From the NCBI RefSeq assembly GCF_030160075.1, contig NZ_BSNQ01000009.1, forward strand, positions 926,295 through 990,294: a stretch of DNA of 64,000 nucleotides. Reading direction: 5' to 3'. Below are positions 51,276-60,329 of this stretch, in pieces (position 1 is the stretch's first letter; each line of letters starts with the position of its first letter). The DNA is from Dyella lipolytica (lineage in GTDB: Bacteria > Pseudomonadota > Gammaproteobacteria > Xanthomonadales > Rhodanobacteraceae). A program made the translations under genes and the position numbers. Below the pieces are notes generated by a model. The model was given only the letters and a program-made list of their open reading frames with translations, was not told the DNA's origin and made no database searches.

Positions 51276-52231
51276 GCGTCTACTCCAGAAAATGCGTACG
51301 AGGCTGACTGGGTCAGCAAACCGCTCACCGATGCTAGTTGCCACAGTCCTTGCGCCGCCGCATCGCCTACGACTATCGGTGGCGCATAACCGAAATATGT
51401 GGCAGCTACGGCATAGCGATCGCAAAGCGAAGCCTCGCCGATCAGGCACAGCGGCACGCGGTTGTCGCCGCCGTCGCGTACCAATGCAATGCGAAACTCT
51501 TCACCGATCAAGAGTCCGGAGAGAAATTCCGGCACGTCGTCCTGATGAAGCTGATTCGCCAATAGCAGGGCTCGCGAGGAGAACAAACGGCTGAATGCGC
51601 CGGCCGCTGCACTTTCTTTGGCGCTACGTAGTCCGCACAGGAATGCGTCGTTCGGGACGGGTTGTTCCTTTTCGACCGATACACCTGCGCCGAGTATGGA
51701 GTGCTTCATGAGCAGCGCGTAAATCTCGCCGGTCATGATCGTATCGAACGCAGTAATGCGACCGTCGCTGACGGTCGCCCATTTACTATGAGTGCCCGGG
51801 AGTACGAAACGGGCATTCGCCCGATGTTCCGACTGCTGCGCCAGCGCGCCAATAATTTGGGTTTCCTCACCGCGCATGACATTTGCAGGCGGGTCTTGAC
51901 GCAATCCAGGTGCGATCCACATGTTGCGGTCGGTGCACGCGTCGATGTGGAACATGCCTTTAGCGATGGCGGCGACATCCGCGGGCACGTTGATGTAAGG
52001 CACCTCATGCCAGCCTTGTCGGCTGCCCACCATGCCGGCAGCCACGATGGTGCAAAGCGGCCATCCGGCTGTGATGGCACGCAACGCCGCGGGAAACCCG
52101 CCCTCCGGTAAATGACGTATGCCCCATGCGTGCTGGCGCGTCGCCACGACCTTGCCATCTACACCGTATAGATAAGCACGCAGGCTGGTGGTGCCCCAAT
52201 CAAGGCCGATGAGTTGCACTGCTACGCTCAT
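51272..52231 (-). CDS. dgoK: 2-dehydro-3-deoxygalactonokinase DgoK
   Basis: A 319-residue ASKHA-fold sugar-acid kinase: LIGLDWGTTSLRAYLYGVDGKVV (phosphate 1 loop), VAAGMVGSRQGWHEVPYINVPAD, LPGTHSKWATVSDGRI (adenosine region), and GLLIGEEFRIAL. It phosphorylates 2-keto-3-deoxygalactonate at O-6. It is the first gene of the leftward operon dgoK-dgoA-dgoD-SDR-lactonase-MFS. GGAAGCTGGT precedes the ATG at 52231. Confidence 0.92.
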   Translation of the reverse strand: MSVAVQLIGLDWGTTSLRAYLYGVDGKVVATRQHAWGIRHLPEGGFPAALRAITAGWPLCTIVAAGMVGSRQGWHEVPYINVPADVAAIAKGMFHIDACTDRNMWIAPGLRQDPPANVMRGEETQIIGALAQQSEHRANARFVLPGTHSKWATVSDGRITAFDTIMTGEIYALLMKHSILGAGVSVEKEQPVPNDAFLCGLRSAKESAAAGAFSRLFSSRALLLANQLHQDDVPEFLSGLLIGEEFRIALVRDGGDNRVPLCLIGEASLCDRYAVAATYFGYAPPIVVGDAAAQGLWQLASVSGLLTQSASYAFSGVDA

Positions 52232-52470
52232 ACCAGCTTCCGGACGCGACGGATGTTCACGGCTCTCATAGGTGCTCTTTGGGGGTGCCAGTGCGATCAA
52301 GACCAGGTCGTGTTGCAAAAACTTATCTTTACCAGTGATGCCACGCGCGTGCCGCGTCGATTTCCATCGGTGTCGACGCGCTGGCATCGATGATCCAACG
52401 CGCTCAATACAGCGGGAATGTAGGTTTAATGGCTATGTTGCGGCGCGCAACGTCTGCGACCCCCTCCTTT

Positions 52471-52490
52471 TAGTATAATAATACAATATG
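52471..52490. promoter_or_regulatory. AT-rich candidate operator upstream of dgoK
   Basis: TAGTATAATAATACAATATG contains GTAT-AATA-ATAC dyad symmetry; its complement reads TTGTATTATTATACT. It is reminiscent of the TTGTA-TACAA form described for E. coli DgoR sites, but the match is only partial. Confidence 0.4.
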
Positions 52491-52792
52491 TTTAGAGGCG
52501 ACAGGTGTCGATTTAGCCTGAAACGGCGGTGGGATGTGCTTGGCGAAACGCGCGGTTTTTGCGTGGCGTTGTTTGCACGACCATGGTGACGTCGCTGTCG
52601 CGACCACCGATGGCCGCCCAGGTAACGCGTTCGTCATTCGGCCGGATGGTCAGTAGTCGATGGCCACCACGCAAATATCGTGGCGTCGACCCATAGGCAT
52701 GAAACGAAAGGGCCAAGGTGACCGATATTGAGCACGGTCCGCGTGCCGCTACGGCAACTCGATGACGCCGCCTGGGCGATCTTCTATCGAGC

Positions 52793-52860
52793 TTATTATA
52801 TTATAATTTATGCATCTCACCGGGCGAGTCGACTCGCCCCAGATCGTGTTGTAGATGCAT
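52793..52860. promoter_or_regulatory. AT-rich dyad plus nested palindrome in the leader of the GntR gene
   Basis: TTATTATATTATAATTTA (52793-52810) is followed by ATGCATCT (52810-52817), a perfect palindrome GGGCGAGTCGACTCGCCC (52822-52839) and AGATGCAT (52853-52860), the complement of the first. RNA from here could fold into a long stem ending 22 bases before the ATG. Confidence 0.5.
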
Positions 52861-52882
52861 CTAGTCTTAGGAGTTCAATGCC

Positions 52883-53608
52883 ATGATGAAACCCATCGCC
52901 GTGCGCAACCTGCACAACCAGGTGGTGCATGAGTTGGGACGGCTTATCGTCAGTGGCGAGCTGAAGGCCGGCGAAAGCTTTCCGCGGGAAGAGCTGCTGG
53001 CCGAGCAGATGAACGTAAGTCGCACTGCATTGCGCGAGGCGATGAAGGTACTTTCCGCCAAGGGCCTGATTGAATCGCGGCAGAAGACAGGTACTCGCGT
53101 ACGCGATCCCATGCACTGGAACCAACTCGACGCCGAGGTGTTGGGTTGGCGCTGCGCGTCGATGCCAACAGATAGCTTCGTCGAAAAGCTGGTAGAGATG
53201 CGCGAGATCATCGAGCCGGCAGCAGCCGCGGCGGCCGCACGTCGCCGCACGCCGCAACAGTTGGCTGCATTGAAGGATGCGTATGCGGCCATGGCGGCCG
53301 CGGCCGATCTCGATGCATGGGCCAAGGCCGATCTGGCATTTCACGAGTGCTTGCTGCAAGCCGCAAACAACGAGCTGATCTCGTCGCTATTCTCGGTGAT
53401 CGAAACCGCCCTGGACACCTACTTCCGTATGTCTGCACGCAACGCTTCCAACTTCAATGTCGCCCTGCCACAACACCTGAAAGTCTACGAAGCGGTACGG
53501 GGCAAGCAGCCGGAAGCGGCCCGGCAAGCGATGATGAAGTTGGTCAGTGATTCGCAGGACAATATTCGCCGCGGTGCCGCTAGCAAGTCGCCTGGCAAAC
53601 GAAAGTAA
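52883..53608 (+). CDS. dgoR: GntR/FCD-family regulator of the galactonate locus
   Basis: A 241-residue FadR-type regulator. The winged HTH is VRNLHNQVVHELGRLIVSGELKAGESFPREELLAEQMNVSRTALREAMKVLSAKGLIESRQKTGTRVR. The FCD domain (FVEKLVEMREIIEPAAAAAAARR, DLAFHECLLQAANN) has the metal-binding His pattern. AGGAG precedes the tandem ATGs. Its place between the dgo operon and the galactosidase operon, and its likeness to DgoR, suggest galactonate as inducer. Confidence 0.85.
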   Translation: MMKPIAVRNLHNQVVHELGRLIVSGELKAGESFPREELLAEQMNVSRTALREAMKVLSAKGLIESRQKTGTRVRDPMHWNQLDAEVLGWRCASMPTDSFVEKLVEMREIIEPAAAAAAARRRTPQQLAALKDAYAAMAAAADLDAWAKADLAFHECLLQAANNELISSLFSVIETALDTYFRMSARNASNFNVALPQHLKVYEAVRGKQPEAARQAMMKLVSDSQDNIRRGAASKSPGKRK

Positions 53609-53610
53609 CC

Positions 53611-53642
53611 TGCCCCACTCGCCGTATCGTGCGAGCGGGGCA
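53611..53642. terminator. Bidirectional stem-loop between convergent genes
   Basis: TGCCCCACTCGC pairs with GCGAGCGGGGCA (one wobble) across an eight-base loop, between the ends of the GntR and alpha-galactosidase genes. Confidence 0.6.
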
Positions 53643-53662
53643 AGTCGCCGGCATCTCAAAGA

Positions 53663-54868
53663 TCAAAGACGGCTGATGCGATACATCACGATGCCGTGCG
53701 CCGGCAGGTGGGCCTTGATGGAGCCGTCGCCCTCCGTTTGCGTGTGTTCCCAAAGATCCCGCAAGCGATAGCGCGCAGCTTTCTTCAAACCTATCTCGCT
53801 GGCGTCGACGCTAACGTCGCGTGCGGCATCGGTTTCGTTGAATACCGCCACGGCCTGGCTGCCATCCTTGAGCGGCTTGACGATCACATGGATGCCATCG
53901 GTGTCGCGCGCTTGTTTACCTTGCACACCCAGCGGATCCTGATCCACCGCAATAACCTCCTTGTTGAGCAGGATCTGCAGCGCATCCGGCTTAATCGTGC
54001 GCAAGTCGGTACCGATCAGCAGCGGCGCAGCCATGATCGACCACAAGCTGAAGTGGCTTCGGTATTCGATGTCGGTCATGCCGCCATTGCCCACTTCGAG
54101 CATGTCCGGATCGTTCCAATGGCCTGGACTGGCATAGCGATCAAGCACCACGTTCTGCTTGAAGATCTTCAGCATCGAAGCATATTCGTCGCGAATGTCG
54201 TCGGTGGTGCGCCACGAATTGGCGTCGACCGGCGGCTTGCCGGCCCACAACCAGGGCTTGTTCTCGCCCCATTCGCAGACGCTGTAGAACATCGGCCGGC
54301 CGCTTGCACGCAAGGCTTCGGCCATGGCGGTGTAGCGCTGATGTGCGTCGACCTTCTGGTTGTTGCAGTTGTCATACTTCAGGTAGTCCACGTGCCAGGA
54401 CGCGAACGTCGCGGCATCCTGCTTCTCGTGGCCGAGGCCACCGGGAAAGCCGCGGTTTTCCTGCAGCGGCTCGCAGGTGGATGTGCCGGCGCTGGAATAC
54501 AGGCCGAATTTCAGGCCGCGCTGGTGGATGTAGTCGGCGAGCGCCTTGATGCCGCTTGGAAAGCGCTTGGGATTGGCTTGCAGCTGGCCGTCCTTATCGC
54601 GCTGCCAGTTGGCCCAGCAGTCATCGATGTTGACGTAGCGATAGCCGGCGTCGCGCAGCCCCAGGCTGATGAACTTGTCGGCGATGCCGCGGATCATCGC
54701 TTCGTTGTACTCGTCGCGGCAGTGCGTGGAATTCCAGTTGTTGAAGCCCATCTGCGGCAGCGTGGGTATCGTCTGGTCCGCGCGAACTGGCCCGGGATTG
54801 GCCGAGATAGCAACAACGAACGCGAATGGCGCTGCGATACGCAGCAAACCTCCAAGGGAACGGCTCAT
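53663..54868 (-). CDS. GH27 alpha-galactosidase, exported
   Basis: A 401-residue enzyme with signal peptide (LLRIAAPFAFVVAISANPGPVRA). GH27 marks: PQMGFNNWNSTHC at the barrel start, YVNIDDCWA, LKFGLYSSAGTSTC, nucleophile Asp in DYLKYDNCNN, acid/base Asp in SWRTTDDIRDEY. A C-terminal beta domain follows. It releases terminal alpha-galactose from oligosaccharides. Third gene of the TonB receptor-GH35-GH27 operon; the galactose feeds the dgo pathway. Confidence 0.93.
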   Translation of the reverse strand: MSRSLGGLLRIAAPFAFVVAISANPGPVRADQTIPTLPQMGFNNWNSTHCRDEYNEAMIRGIADKFISLGLRDAGYRYVNIDDCWANWQRDKDGQLQANPKRFPSGIKALADYIHQRGLKFGLYSSAGTSTCEPLQENRGFPGGLGHEKQDAATFASWHVDYLKYDNCNNQKVDAHQRYTAMAEALRASGRPMFYSVCEWGENKPWLWAGKPPVDANSWRTTDDIRDEYASMLKIFKQNVVLDRYASPGHWNDPDMLEVGNGGMTDIEYRSHFSLWSIMAAPLLIGTDLRTIKPDALQILLNKEVIAVDQDPLGVQGKQARDTDGIHVIVKPLKDGSQAVAVFNETDAARDVSVDASEIGLKKAARYRLRDLWEHTQTEGDGSIKAHLPAHGIVMYRISRL

Positions 54869-54957
54869 CGATTTCTCTCCACTAGGGGTGAAACAGGAAC
54901 GGGTAGGTGTCGGAGCTGGTTGCGCAACGCGCTAAAGCAATCGCAGCTGACCATGCC

Positions 54958-56817
54958 TCAAGGTGCCGGCACGGTGGTCGTGCCCAGCACGGGATGCTTC
55001 AGCGTATTCAGCACAGGCCGTCCTTCTACCAGCAAGTCCAAGACAACCAGCTGATTGCCGTGGGGCTTTAGCCAAGCTCCTGGCATGTATAAGGTTCGCT
55101 GCGGACCGATGCTCCAGGTGCGGCCCAGCGGATGTCCGTTGAGCCAGACAAAACCTTTGCCCAGGCCAGCCGTGTCCAGGAATGTGTCTGCCGAGGCATC
55201 ACCCGAGACAGGTGCGTCGAACGTACCGCGAAAGAAACAAGGCGCATGTCGGCACGCGGCCCCGGCGTAGTGCAAGGCGTTGCTATCGTTGAACGGCAAC
55301 GAATAGATTTGCCAATCCAGCAACGGACGGCCGTGCAAAGTGACACTGCCCAGGATGCCCTTGCGCTCGGTGATCATCTTCTCGCTGAAGTTGATGCGTC
55401 CGTCGTTTTGCACCAGCAGATCCAGCGTATCGCCTTTAGCTAGTTTCAGCGTCAGGCTGTCCTGTTTCAGCCGACGATCGAGCGTACCGATTCGCTTGCC
55501 GTCAACGTAAACCTGGGCATAGTCGTGCAAACCGTCGATGCGTAACTCGCCGGCGAAATCGGCGGTCATGCGCTTGCGATAGAGGATGTCGCCGTAGGCC
55601 TGCCCCAGCGCTTCCATGGTTTTGAGTTCATGTGATGTCGTCGGTGCCGGCAGCACATTCCACAGCGACACCGATTCATCCAGCTTGATACCGCTGATGG
55701 CCTGGGTCGCCGGAGTCGCCGGCACCGGCGGCGGAGTTGCTCCGGTCGCCTCGATGATCACTTTACGCAGCGCGTCGTATTTCGGCGTGGGACGTCCGCT
55801 TTCGTCCAGCGGGCTGTCGTAGTCGTAGCTGGTTACGTCCGGCTGATAGCTGTCGTCGTCCCAGTTGGCACCGTTCATCCAACCGAACGACGTACCGCCA
55901 TGGAACATGTAGAAATTGACCGAATAGCCTTGCTGCAGCATCCAGGCCAGCTCCACGGCGACTCGCTTGGCGTCGATCACATGGTGTGGCGCACCCCAGT
56001 GATCGAACCAGCCCACCCAATATTCGCCCGCCATATACGGACCGCCAGGCTGCCATGTGTGCAATTGCGCGAATTTTTCGTGCGCGTGGCCGACGCCGAA
56101 GTTGATCACCTTGAGCAGGTCCGGCAGAGAGCCTGGTTGCTCGGCACTGTCGGACGTGTAGAGCAGCGATGCATTGAAACCGCTGTCGATCAGTCCCTGG
56201 CGGATCTGCTCCAAGTAAGGTTTGTCGTGGCCAAAACTGCCGTACTCGTTTTCCACCTGCACGGCGATGATGTTGCCGCCGCGGTTCAACTGCAACGGTG
56301 CGAGTTCCTGGCCCAAGCGATGCAGCCAACGCTGGGCCGGCTGCATGAACTTTGGATCGGTGCTGCGCACCTGGGTGTCCTTATCCTTCAACAACCATGC
56401 CGGCAAGCCGCCGAATTCCCATTCGGAGCATACGTAGGGGCCGGGGCGAAGGATCACGTACAGACCTTCTTGCTGCGCCTCGCGAATGAACTCGGCGACA
56501 TCATTCTGTCCAGTGAAATCGTAATGACCCGGCGCCGCTTCATGCGCGTTCCAGAACACGTAGGTGGTGATGGTGTTCAAGCCCATCGCCTTGGCCATTT
56601 TCAGACGCGCGCGCCAGTACTCGCGTGGAATGCGCGGATAGTGCATTTCGCCGGCGATGATGCGGAATGGTTTGCCGTCGAGCACGAAGTGCCCTTGCTC
56701 GACGGTAAGACCACGCGTTGTGGCGGTTGGCGCAGCAAAGACGTTGCCAGCCAAAAGGACGCCGAGCCCGACGCCCATCGACACGCTTTTCAATATATTC
56801 ATCGAAATCCCTTGCAT
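54958..56817 (-). CDS. GH35 beta-galactosidase, exported
   Basis: A 619-residue enzyme if the first of two duplicated starts (56817) is used, 614 from 56802. Signal peptide (SVSMGVGLGVLLAGNVFAA), then the GH35 barrel: RIIAGEMHYPRIPREYWRARLKMAKAMGLNTITTYVFWNAHE, acid/base Glu in NIIAVQVENEYGSFG and nucleophile Glu in YMAGEYWVGWFDHWG. C-terminal jelly-rolls follow, with a GKGFVWLNGHPLGRTWSIGPQRTLYMPGAWL block. It cleaves terminal beta-galactose. It lies between the TonB receptor gene and the GH27 gene. Confidence 0.93.
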   Translation of the reverse strand: MQGISMNILKSVSMGVGLGVLLAGNVFAAPTATTRGLTVEQGHFVLDGKPFRIIAGEMHYPRIPREYWRARLKMAKAMGLNTITTYVFWNAHEAAPGHYDFTGQNDVAEFIREAQQEGLYVILRPGPYVCSEWEFGGLPAWLLKDKDTQVRSTDPKFMQPAQRWLHRLGQELAPLQLNRGGNIIAVQVENEYGSFGHDKPYLEQIRQGLIDSGFNASLLYTSDSAEQPGSLPDLLKVINFGVGHAHEKFAQLHTWQPGGPYMAGEYWVGWFDHWGAPHHVIDAKRVAVELAWMLQQGYSVNFYMFHGGTSFGWMNGANWDDDSYQPDVTSYDYDSPLDESGRPTPKYDALRKVIIEATGATPPPVPATPATQAISGIKLDESVSLWNVLPAPTTSHELKTMEALGQAYGDILYRKRMTADFAGELRIDGLHDYAQVYVDGKRIGTLDRRLKQDSLTLKLAKGDTLDLLVQNDGRINFSEKMITERKGILGSVTLHGRPLLDWQIYSLPFNDSNALHYAGAACRHAPCFFRGTFDAPVSGDASADTFLDTAGLGKGFVWLNGHPLGRTWSIGPQRTLYMPGAWLKPHGNQLVVLDLLVEGRPVLNTLKHPVLGTTTVPAP

Positions 56818-56829
56818 CGAAATCCCTTG
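56800..56829 (-). repeat. Tandem 15-bp duplication of ribosome site and start codon
   Basis: On the minus strand CAAGGGATTTCGATG occurs twice in a row. Each copy supplies AAGGGA, a six-base spacer and ATG. The two ATGs are in frame, five codons apart, at 56817 and 56802. Confidence 0.85.
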
Positions 56830-56914
56830 CCTCAAACTGCCGACGTGCCTGCTTTCAGCCAACACGTCGGGCAATACGCCAAAAACCTACTGAAGTCGTG
56901 ACATAGACGTCCGT

Positions 56915-59779
56915 TCAGAAGGTGCCGCGAACACCCACGGTATAGACGGTGCCATCCGCCTCGGCGTAGAGGAACCGATTGGGATAAACGGAATAATCGT
57001 AGAGATGCGACTGCGTCAAATTGGTGCCGGACACGAACAGCGAAACGTGGCTATTGAGTTTGTAGCTAGCACTCAGATCCAGCTCGCCATACGACGTGCG
57101 AGTGACAGGCTGAGCACCTGCCCCGTACGAAAGACTCTCCAGATACTTTCCACGCCAGTTATAAGCCAGGCGCACCTGCCAGCGACCTTTTTCGTAATAG
57201 CCGCTGAGGTTGGCCGAATCGCCGATGCCAGGGACGGCAAATGCGCCAGAGGTGCTGATCGTCCCCGGACTAAGCGTGGCGCTGCTCTTGACGTGGGTGT
57301 AGTTGAAGGCCATGCCCAGGCCGTCAAACGGCGCAGGCAAGAGATGGGCGAACTGATAGTTAAAGGTCAGTTCCTCTCCGTAAATATTCGCCGAGTTTAA
57401 ATTGATCGGTTCGCTCAGCGACCAGGTCTGGCCGAGGAACTGCACCGGCGTGCTCACGATCGTGCTGAAATTGCTGACCTTTTTATAAAAGCCTTCGAGA
57501 GCGAAATAGCTGACATCGTTCATATACCACTCGATGCCGGTGTCGTAATTCCTCGACGTGTATGGTTGAAGTTCGGGATTGCCCTGACTGATCGTCAACG
57601 ATTCGGGCCGCGTTCCGAAGCTCTGGTTGTAATACAGATTGTTCAGCTCAGGCGGGGTCAGGGTTTTGGAAACGGCAAAACGGTAAATCAGATTGTCGAG
57701 CAGATTCACCTTCAAATTAAGCGACGGCAACCATTTGTGGTATCCGCCCGTAGCGGACTGTGGTTGCAGCGGCCCGTATGTCACCTGGCTAGCACTGGTA
57801 TCGCTTGGGCTCACGTAGTAGCTCACCGGCGCCTGAAAAATAGCATCGGACTGCGAACTCACGTGGAGATAGCGCACGCCGACATCGAGGGTCCAGGGCT
57901 TATCCCATACCGTGCCGTCGAAAACAGCTTTGGCGAACGCCGCCTTGTTTTGTTCCTGCACCTCGTTGAAGCTGCCAGGATTGGGCTGCGGCCCAAAGCT
58001 GCCGTACTGCGCAAGCGCGGCGAGCAGGGCGGTGCGCTTGGCGGGCGTCAATTGATTGTAGGCGGCCGGCGTGGTCAGCCAATTGATATACGCAAGAGGG
58101 TTGTATTGAATCCATTGCGACGGCAGCCCAGGTTGCGAAACGCCGCTGATCGGAGCAGGTGGCGTGTACACGTAGGCACCAACAGCACTGGCGGGCACGG
58201 ACACCGCATAGCCGCAGTACGCATTGCAGAGGATGCCATCCGGCGTGGTCACGTCCACCGATTTGTTGTATTCCCTCTTCTCCTGCAGGCCGAACTCAAG
58301 GCTGGATAAAACGCCGCTATCGAAACTCTTGCTTAGATTCAGCTGATACTCGGTGATGCCATCGGTGACATTGTTGGACTGGCCACCCGCGTTGCAGCAG
58401 TGTGCATACAGGTCGTTGAGGTTGGTGGTGGAAATGATGTTGGTGTAGCTGGGCGGCTGATTATCGCCATTGTTGGTCCAGGTCGGATTGACACCGACAT
58501 TTCGCGCACCGATCACGGTGAAATAGCCGTCCGGGCTTTCCTTGTTCCACGCCTTGGAGTTGGATACGTCCAAGGTGATGGTGGTTGATGGGTCGACGTT
58601 GAAAGCGAAATTCAACCCGTTTTGCATCATTATTTCGTTGCTTGGATTGTACGAGACGACGTAGTCATTCGACATGACGCCGGTATTCTTTCGCACATAG
58701 TTCAATACGGTGTTGTTGGCATCGGTGGTAAGCGATTGGAAATCGCTGCTGTTCCCATACTCGCCAAATTCGTGCGTCAGCGGGTCGATTCTGTAGCCCG
58801 CATACAGCGTATCGAACTTGATAGTCAGTTGATCGATGGGGCGCCAATCCACGGCACCGCTAAAGCTCTTGCGCGTGCGCTCCTCGACGACGACGTTGTT
58901 GGCGAGCGTCTGAGGTATGGCGACGTTCGTGTAATTGGGATTACTTAATCCGGAAAGCTGGGAAATGTTTTGATTGACGTACCAGGAATCTGCCTGCGTA
59001 TTTATCTGGGTATCGTCGCGCTTGTAGTACTGCACGGAAGCCAGGAAGCCGAAGGTGTGGTCTGAATTGGTCCAGCCGGTCAGGCCCGATACCTTGGGAG
59101 TGGTCTTGCCGGCCCAACTGCCGGTCAGATTGCTGTTGACCCCTGCTGCACTACCCGTCGCGTGGAACCCATGAAAGTCCAGCGGGCGCGCCGTCTGAAT
59201 ATCCACGACGCCACCGATGTCGACTTCAGGGATGTCGGCCGATGACGTTTTGTTGACCTGAGCGACGCTGATGATATCCGCCGGAAGTACGTCGAAATCG
59301 AAAGCGCGCGTGCCGGACGCGGTGGCCATCTGGCGGCCGTTGACCGTCACGGCAACGAAATCGGGACCAAAGCCGCGTATGGCGATCTGGTCGGATTCGC
59401 CGCCGCTTCGATTCACCGATACGCCGGGCACACGCTGCAAGGCATCGGCAACATTCGGATCGGGGAATTTCCCCGCCTCTTCTGCGGAAATCGAATCGAC
59501 GACGTTGACTGCGTCCTGTTTGATCGCCTGAGCACGGCGGATCGCATCAAGCTGACCGCTGACGTTGACCACACTCAGGTCAGTCACTTTCTTGTCGCTG
59601 GCTTTTTTCTTGTCATCGGCAGCGCTGCCTTGGGCCGATGGCGCAGACGTGGGTGTGTCGGCGGCTATCGCGGGCGCGCTTGTTTGTGCGTGCGCTTGCG
59701 TGCTGTAACCGACCACACAAGCGCCACTCATTATCGCCAGCGCCTGACACACCGAGAACGCTAATTTGGTTCGTTGCAT
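56915..59779 (-). CDS. TonB-dependent receptor, likely for galactosides
   Basis: A 954-residue outer-membrane receptor. Signal peptide (LAFSVCQALAIMSGACVVGYSTQAHA), then a low-complexity Ala/Ser/Lys stretch and the plug: AIRRAQAIKQDAVNVVDSISAEEAGKFPDPNVADALQRVPGVSVNRSGGESDQIAIRGFGPDFVAVTVNGRQM, typical of the carbohydrate-linked TBDR type in this order. The barrel ends YTVGVRGTF with a terminal Phe. The ATG at 59779 has AAGGGGAAATCC upstream. First gene of the operon with GH35 and GH27; substrate inferred from these. Confidence 0.9.
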   Translation of the reverse strand: MQRTKLAFSVCQALAIMSGACVVGYSTQAHAQTSAPAIAADTPTSAPSAQGSAADDKKKASDKKVTDLSVVNVSGQLDAIRRAQAIKQDAVNVVDSISAEEAGKFPDPNVADALQRVPGVSVNRSGGESDQIAIRGFGPDFVAVTVNGRQMATASGTRAFDFDVLPADIISVAQVNKTSSADIPEVDIGGVVDIQTARPLDFHGFHATGSAAGVNSNLTGSWAGKTTPKVSGLTGWTNSDHTFGFLASVQYYKRDDTQINTQADSWYVNQNISQLSGLSNPNYTNVAIPQTLANNVVVEERTRKSFSGAVDWRPIDQLTIKFDTLYAGYRIDPLTHEFGEYGNSSDFQSLTTDANNTVLNYVRKNTGVMSNDYVVSYNPSNEIMMQNGLNFAFNVDPSTTITLDVSNSKAWNKESPDGYFTVIGARNVGVNPTWTNNGDNQPPSYTNIISTTNLNDLYAHCCNAGGQSNNVTDGITEYQLNLSKSFDSGVLSSLEFGLQEKREYNKSVDVTTPDGILCNAYCGYAVSVPASAVGAYVYTPPAPISGVSQPGLPSQWIQYNPLAYINWLTTPAAYNQLTPAKRTALLAALAQYGSFGPQPNPGSFNEVQEQNKAAFAKAVFDGTVWDKPWTLDVGVRYLHVSSQSDAIFQAPVSYYVSPSDTSASQVTYGPLQPQSATGGYHKWLPSLNLKVNLLDNLIYRFAVSKTLTPPELNNLYYNQSFGTRPESLTISQGNPELQPYTSRNYDTGIEWYMNDVSYFALEGFYKKVSNFSTIVSTPVQFLGQTWSLSEPINLNSANIYGEELTFNYQFAHLLPAPFDGLGMAFNYTHVKSSATLSPGTISTSGAFAVPGIGDSANLSGYYEKGRWQVRLAYNWRGKYLESLSYGAGAQPVTRTSYGELDLSASYKLNSHVSLFVSGTNLTQSHLYDYSVYPNRFLYAEADGTVYTVGVRGTF

Positions 59780-60019
59780 GGATTTCCCCTTAAATGCGTA
59801 ATTCACGTAGACATGTGCGCAGCGGCGGACATGACGTCATGCCCCGCTATGCCTGTCTGCTCTGATTGGTGTCGCACCTGCCCCATCGACCACGCCATGC
59901 AAGCGCCGCCCCCGCCCGTTGGCGATTCGATAACCATGTCGTGAAGCAATCCGAAGGGTCAGCCGGATGACCGGTCCGCTCGTTTCGGATTGTTTGCTGC
60001 CGCCGCCAGCGTGTCTCCA

Positions 60020-60046
60020 ATAGTATTATTTAATAATAATAATATT
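60020..60046. promoter_or_regulatory. AT-rich palindrome, candidate operator of the galactosidase operon
   Basis: TATTATT-T-AATAATA with extra TAA units. It resembles the AT-rich dyads flanking the GntR gene at 52471 and 52793, so the same regulator may bind all three. Confidence 0.4.
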
Positions 60047-60212
60047 CTCGCATTGAGTGACAAGCTGCAGCGCAGCATCGCGGGAACAGGACATCACCTG
60101 CCGCGTTAACGGGATCGAGCTACGGGAGTTGGACTAGGAAGGCTCGCGGTCGACGAGAATGAGCTGCGGGCGGCCAGGAAAACCCGGAACCATAACTATG
60201 CTTTATATCAGT

Positions 60213-60228
60213 GGCCAAACTATGGTTT
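60213..60228. repeat. GGCCAAACTATGGTTT element
   Basis: Identical to the copy at 14252-14267. Confidence 0.7.
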
Positions 60229-60256
60229 GCCGCACTCCTGTGCGCTTACCCATAAA

Positions 60257-60284
60257 ATGCCTGCTCTCGATCGACAGCGGGCAT
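60257..60284. repeat. ATGCCTGCT-N10-AGCGGGCAT palindrome
   Basis: Nine-base arms with one wobble, 46 bases before the OmpR-type regulator gene; a variant of the ATGTCCGCT..AGCGGACAT family. Confidence 0.45.
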
Positions 60285-60329
60285 CCGCTTTAACGAATCA
60301 CTGAGCTGTTCTCGAATCAAAAGAAGCAT

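Larger units (their letters stand above)
52232..52882. other. Divergent regulatory region between dgoK and the GntR regulator
   Basis: A 651-base spacer with no supported gene. It holds two AT-rich near-palindromes (52471-52490 and 52793-52810) likely to be operators or promoters, and a GC-rich palindrome with outer complement just before the regulator gene. Confidence 0.5.
59780..60329. other. Intergenic region upstream of the TonB receptor operon
   Basis: No gene. It contains the AT-rich palindrome TATTATT-T-AATAATA (60024-60038) in a run of TAA repeats, one GGCCAAACTATGGTTT element (60213-60228), and an ATGCC-type palindromic repeat (60257-60284). Confidence 0.5.

Noticed and set aside
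53696-55054. 452-codon frame opposite the alpha-galactosidase
   Set aside because: The GH27 catalytic motifs on the other strand are unmistakable; the antisense translation has no recognisable domain.
55900-56901. 333-codon frame opposite the GH35 gene
   Set aside because: Shadow of the GH35 catalytic domain.
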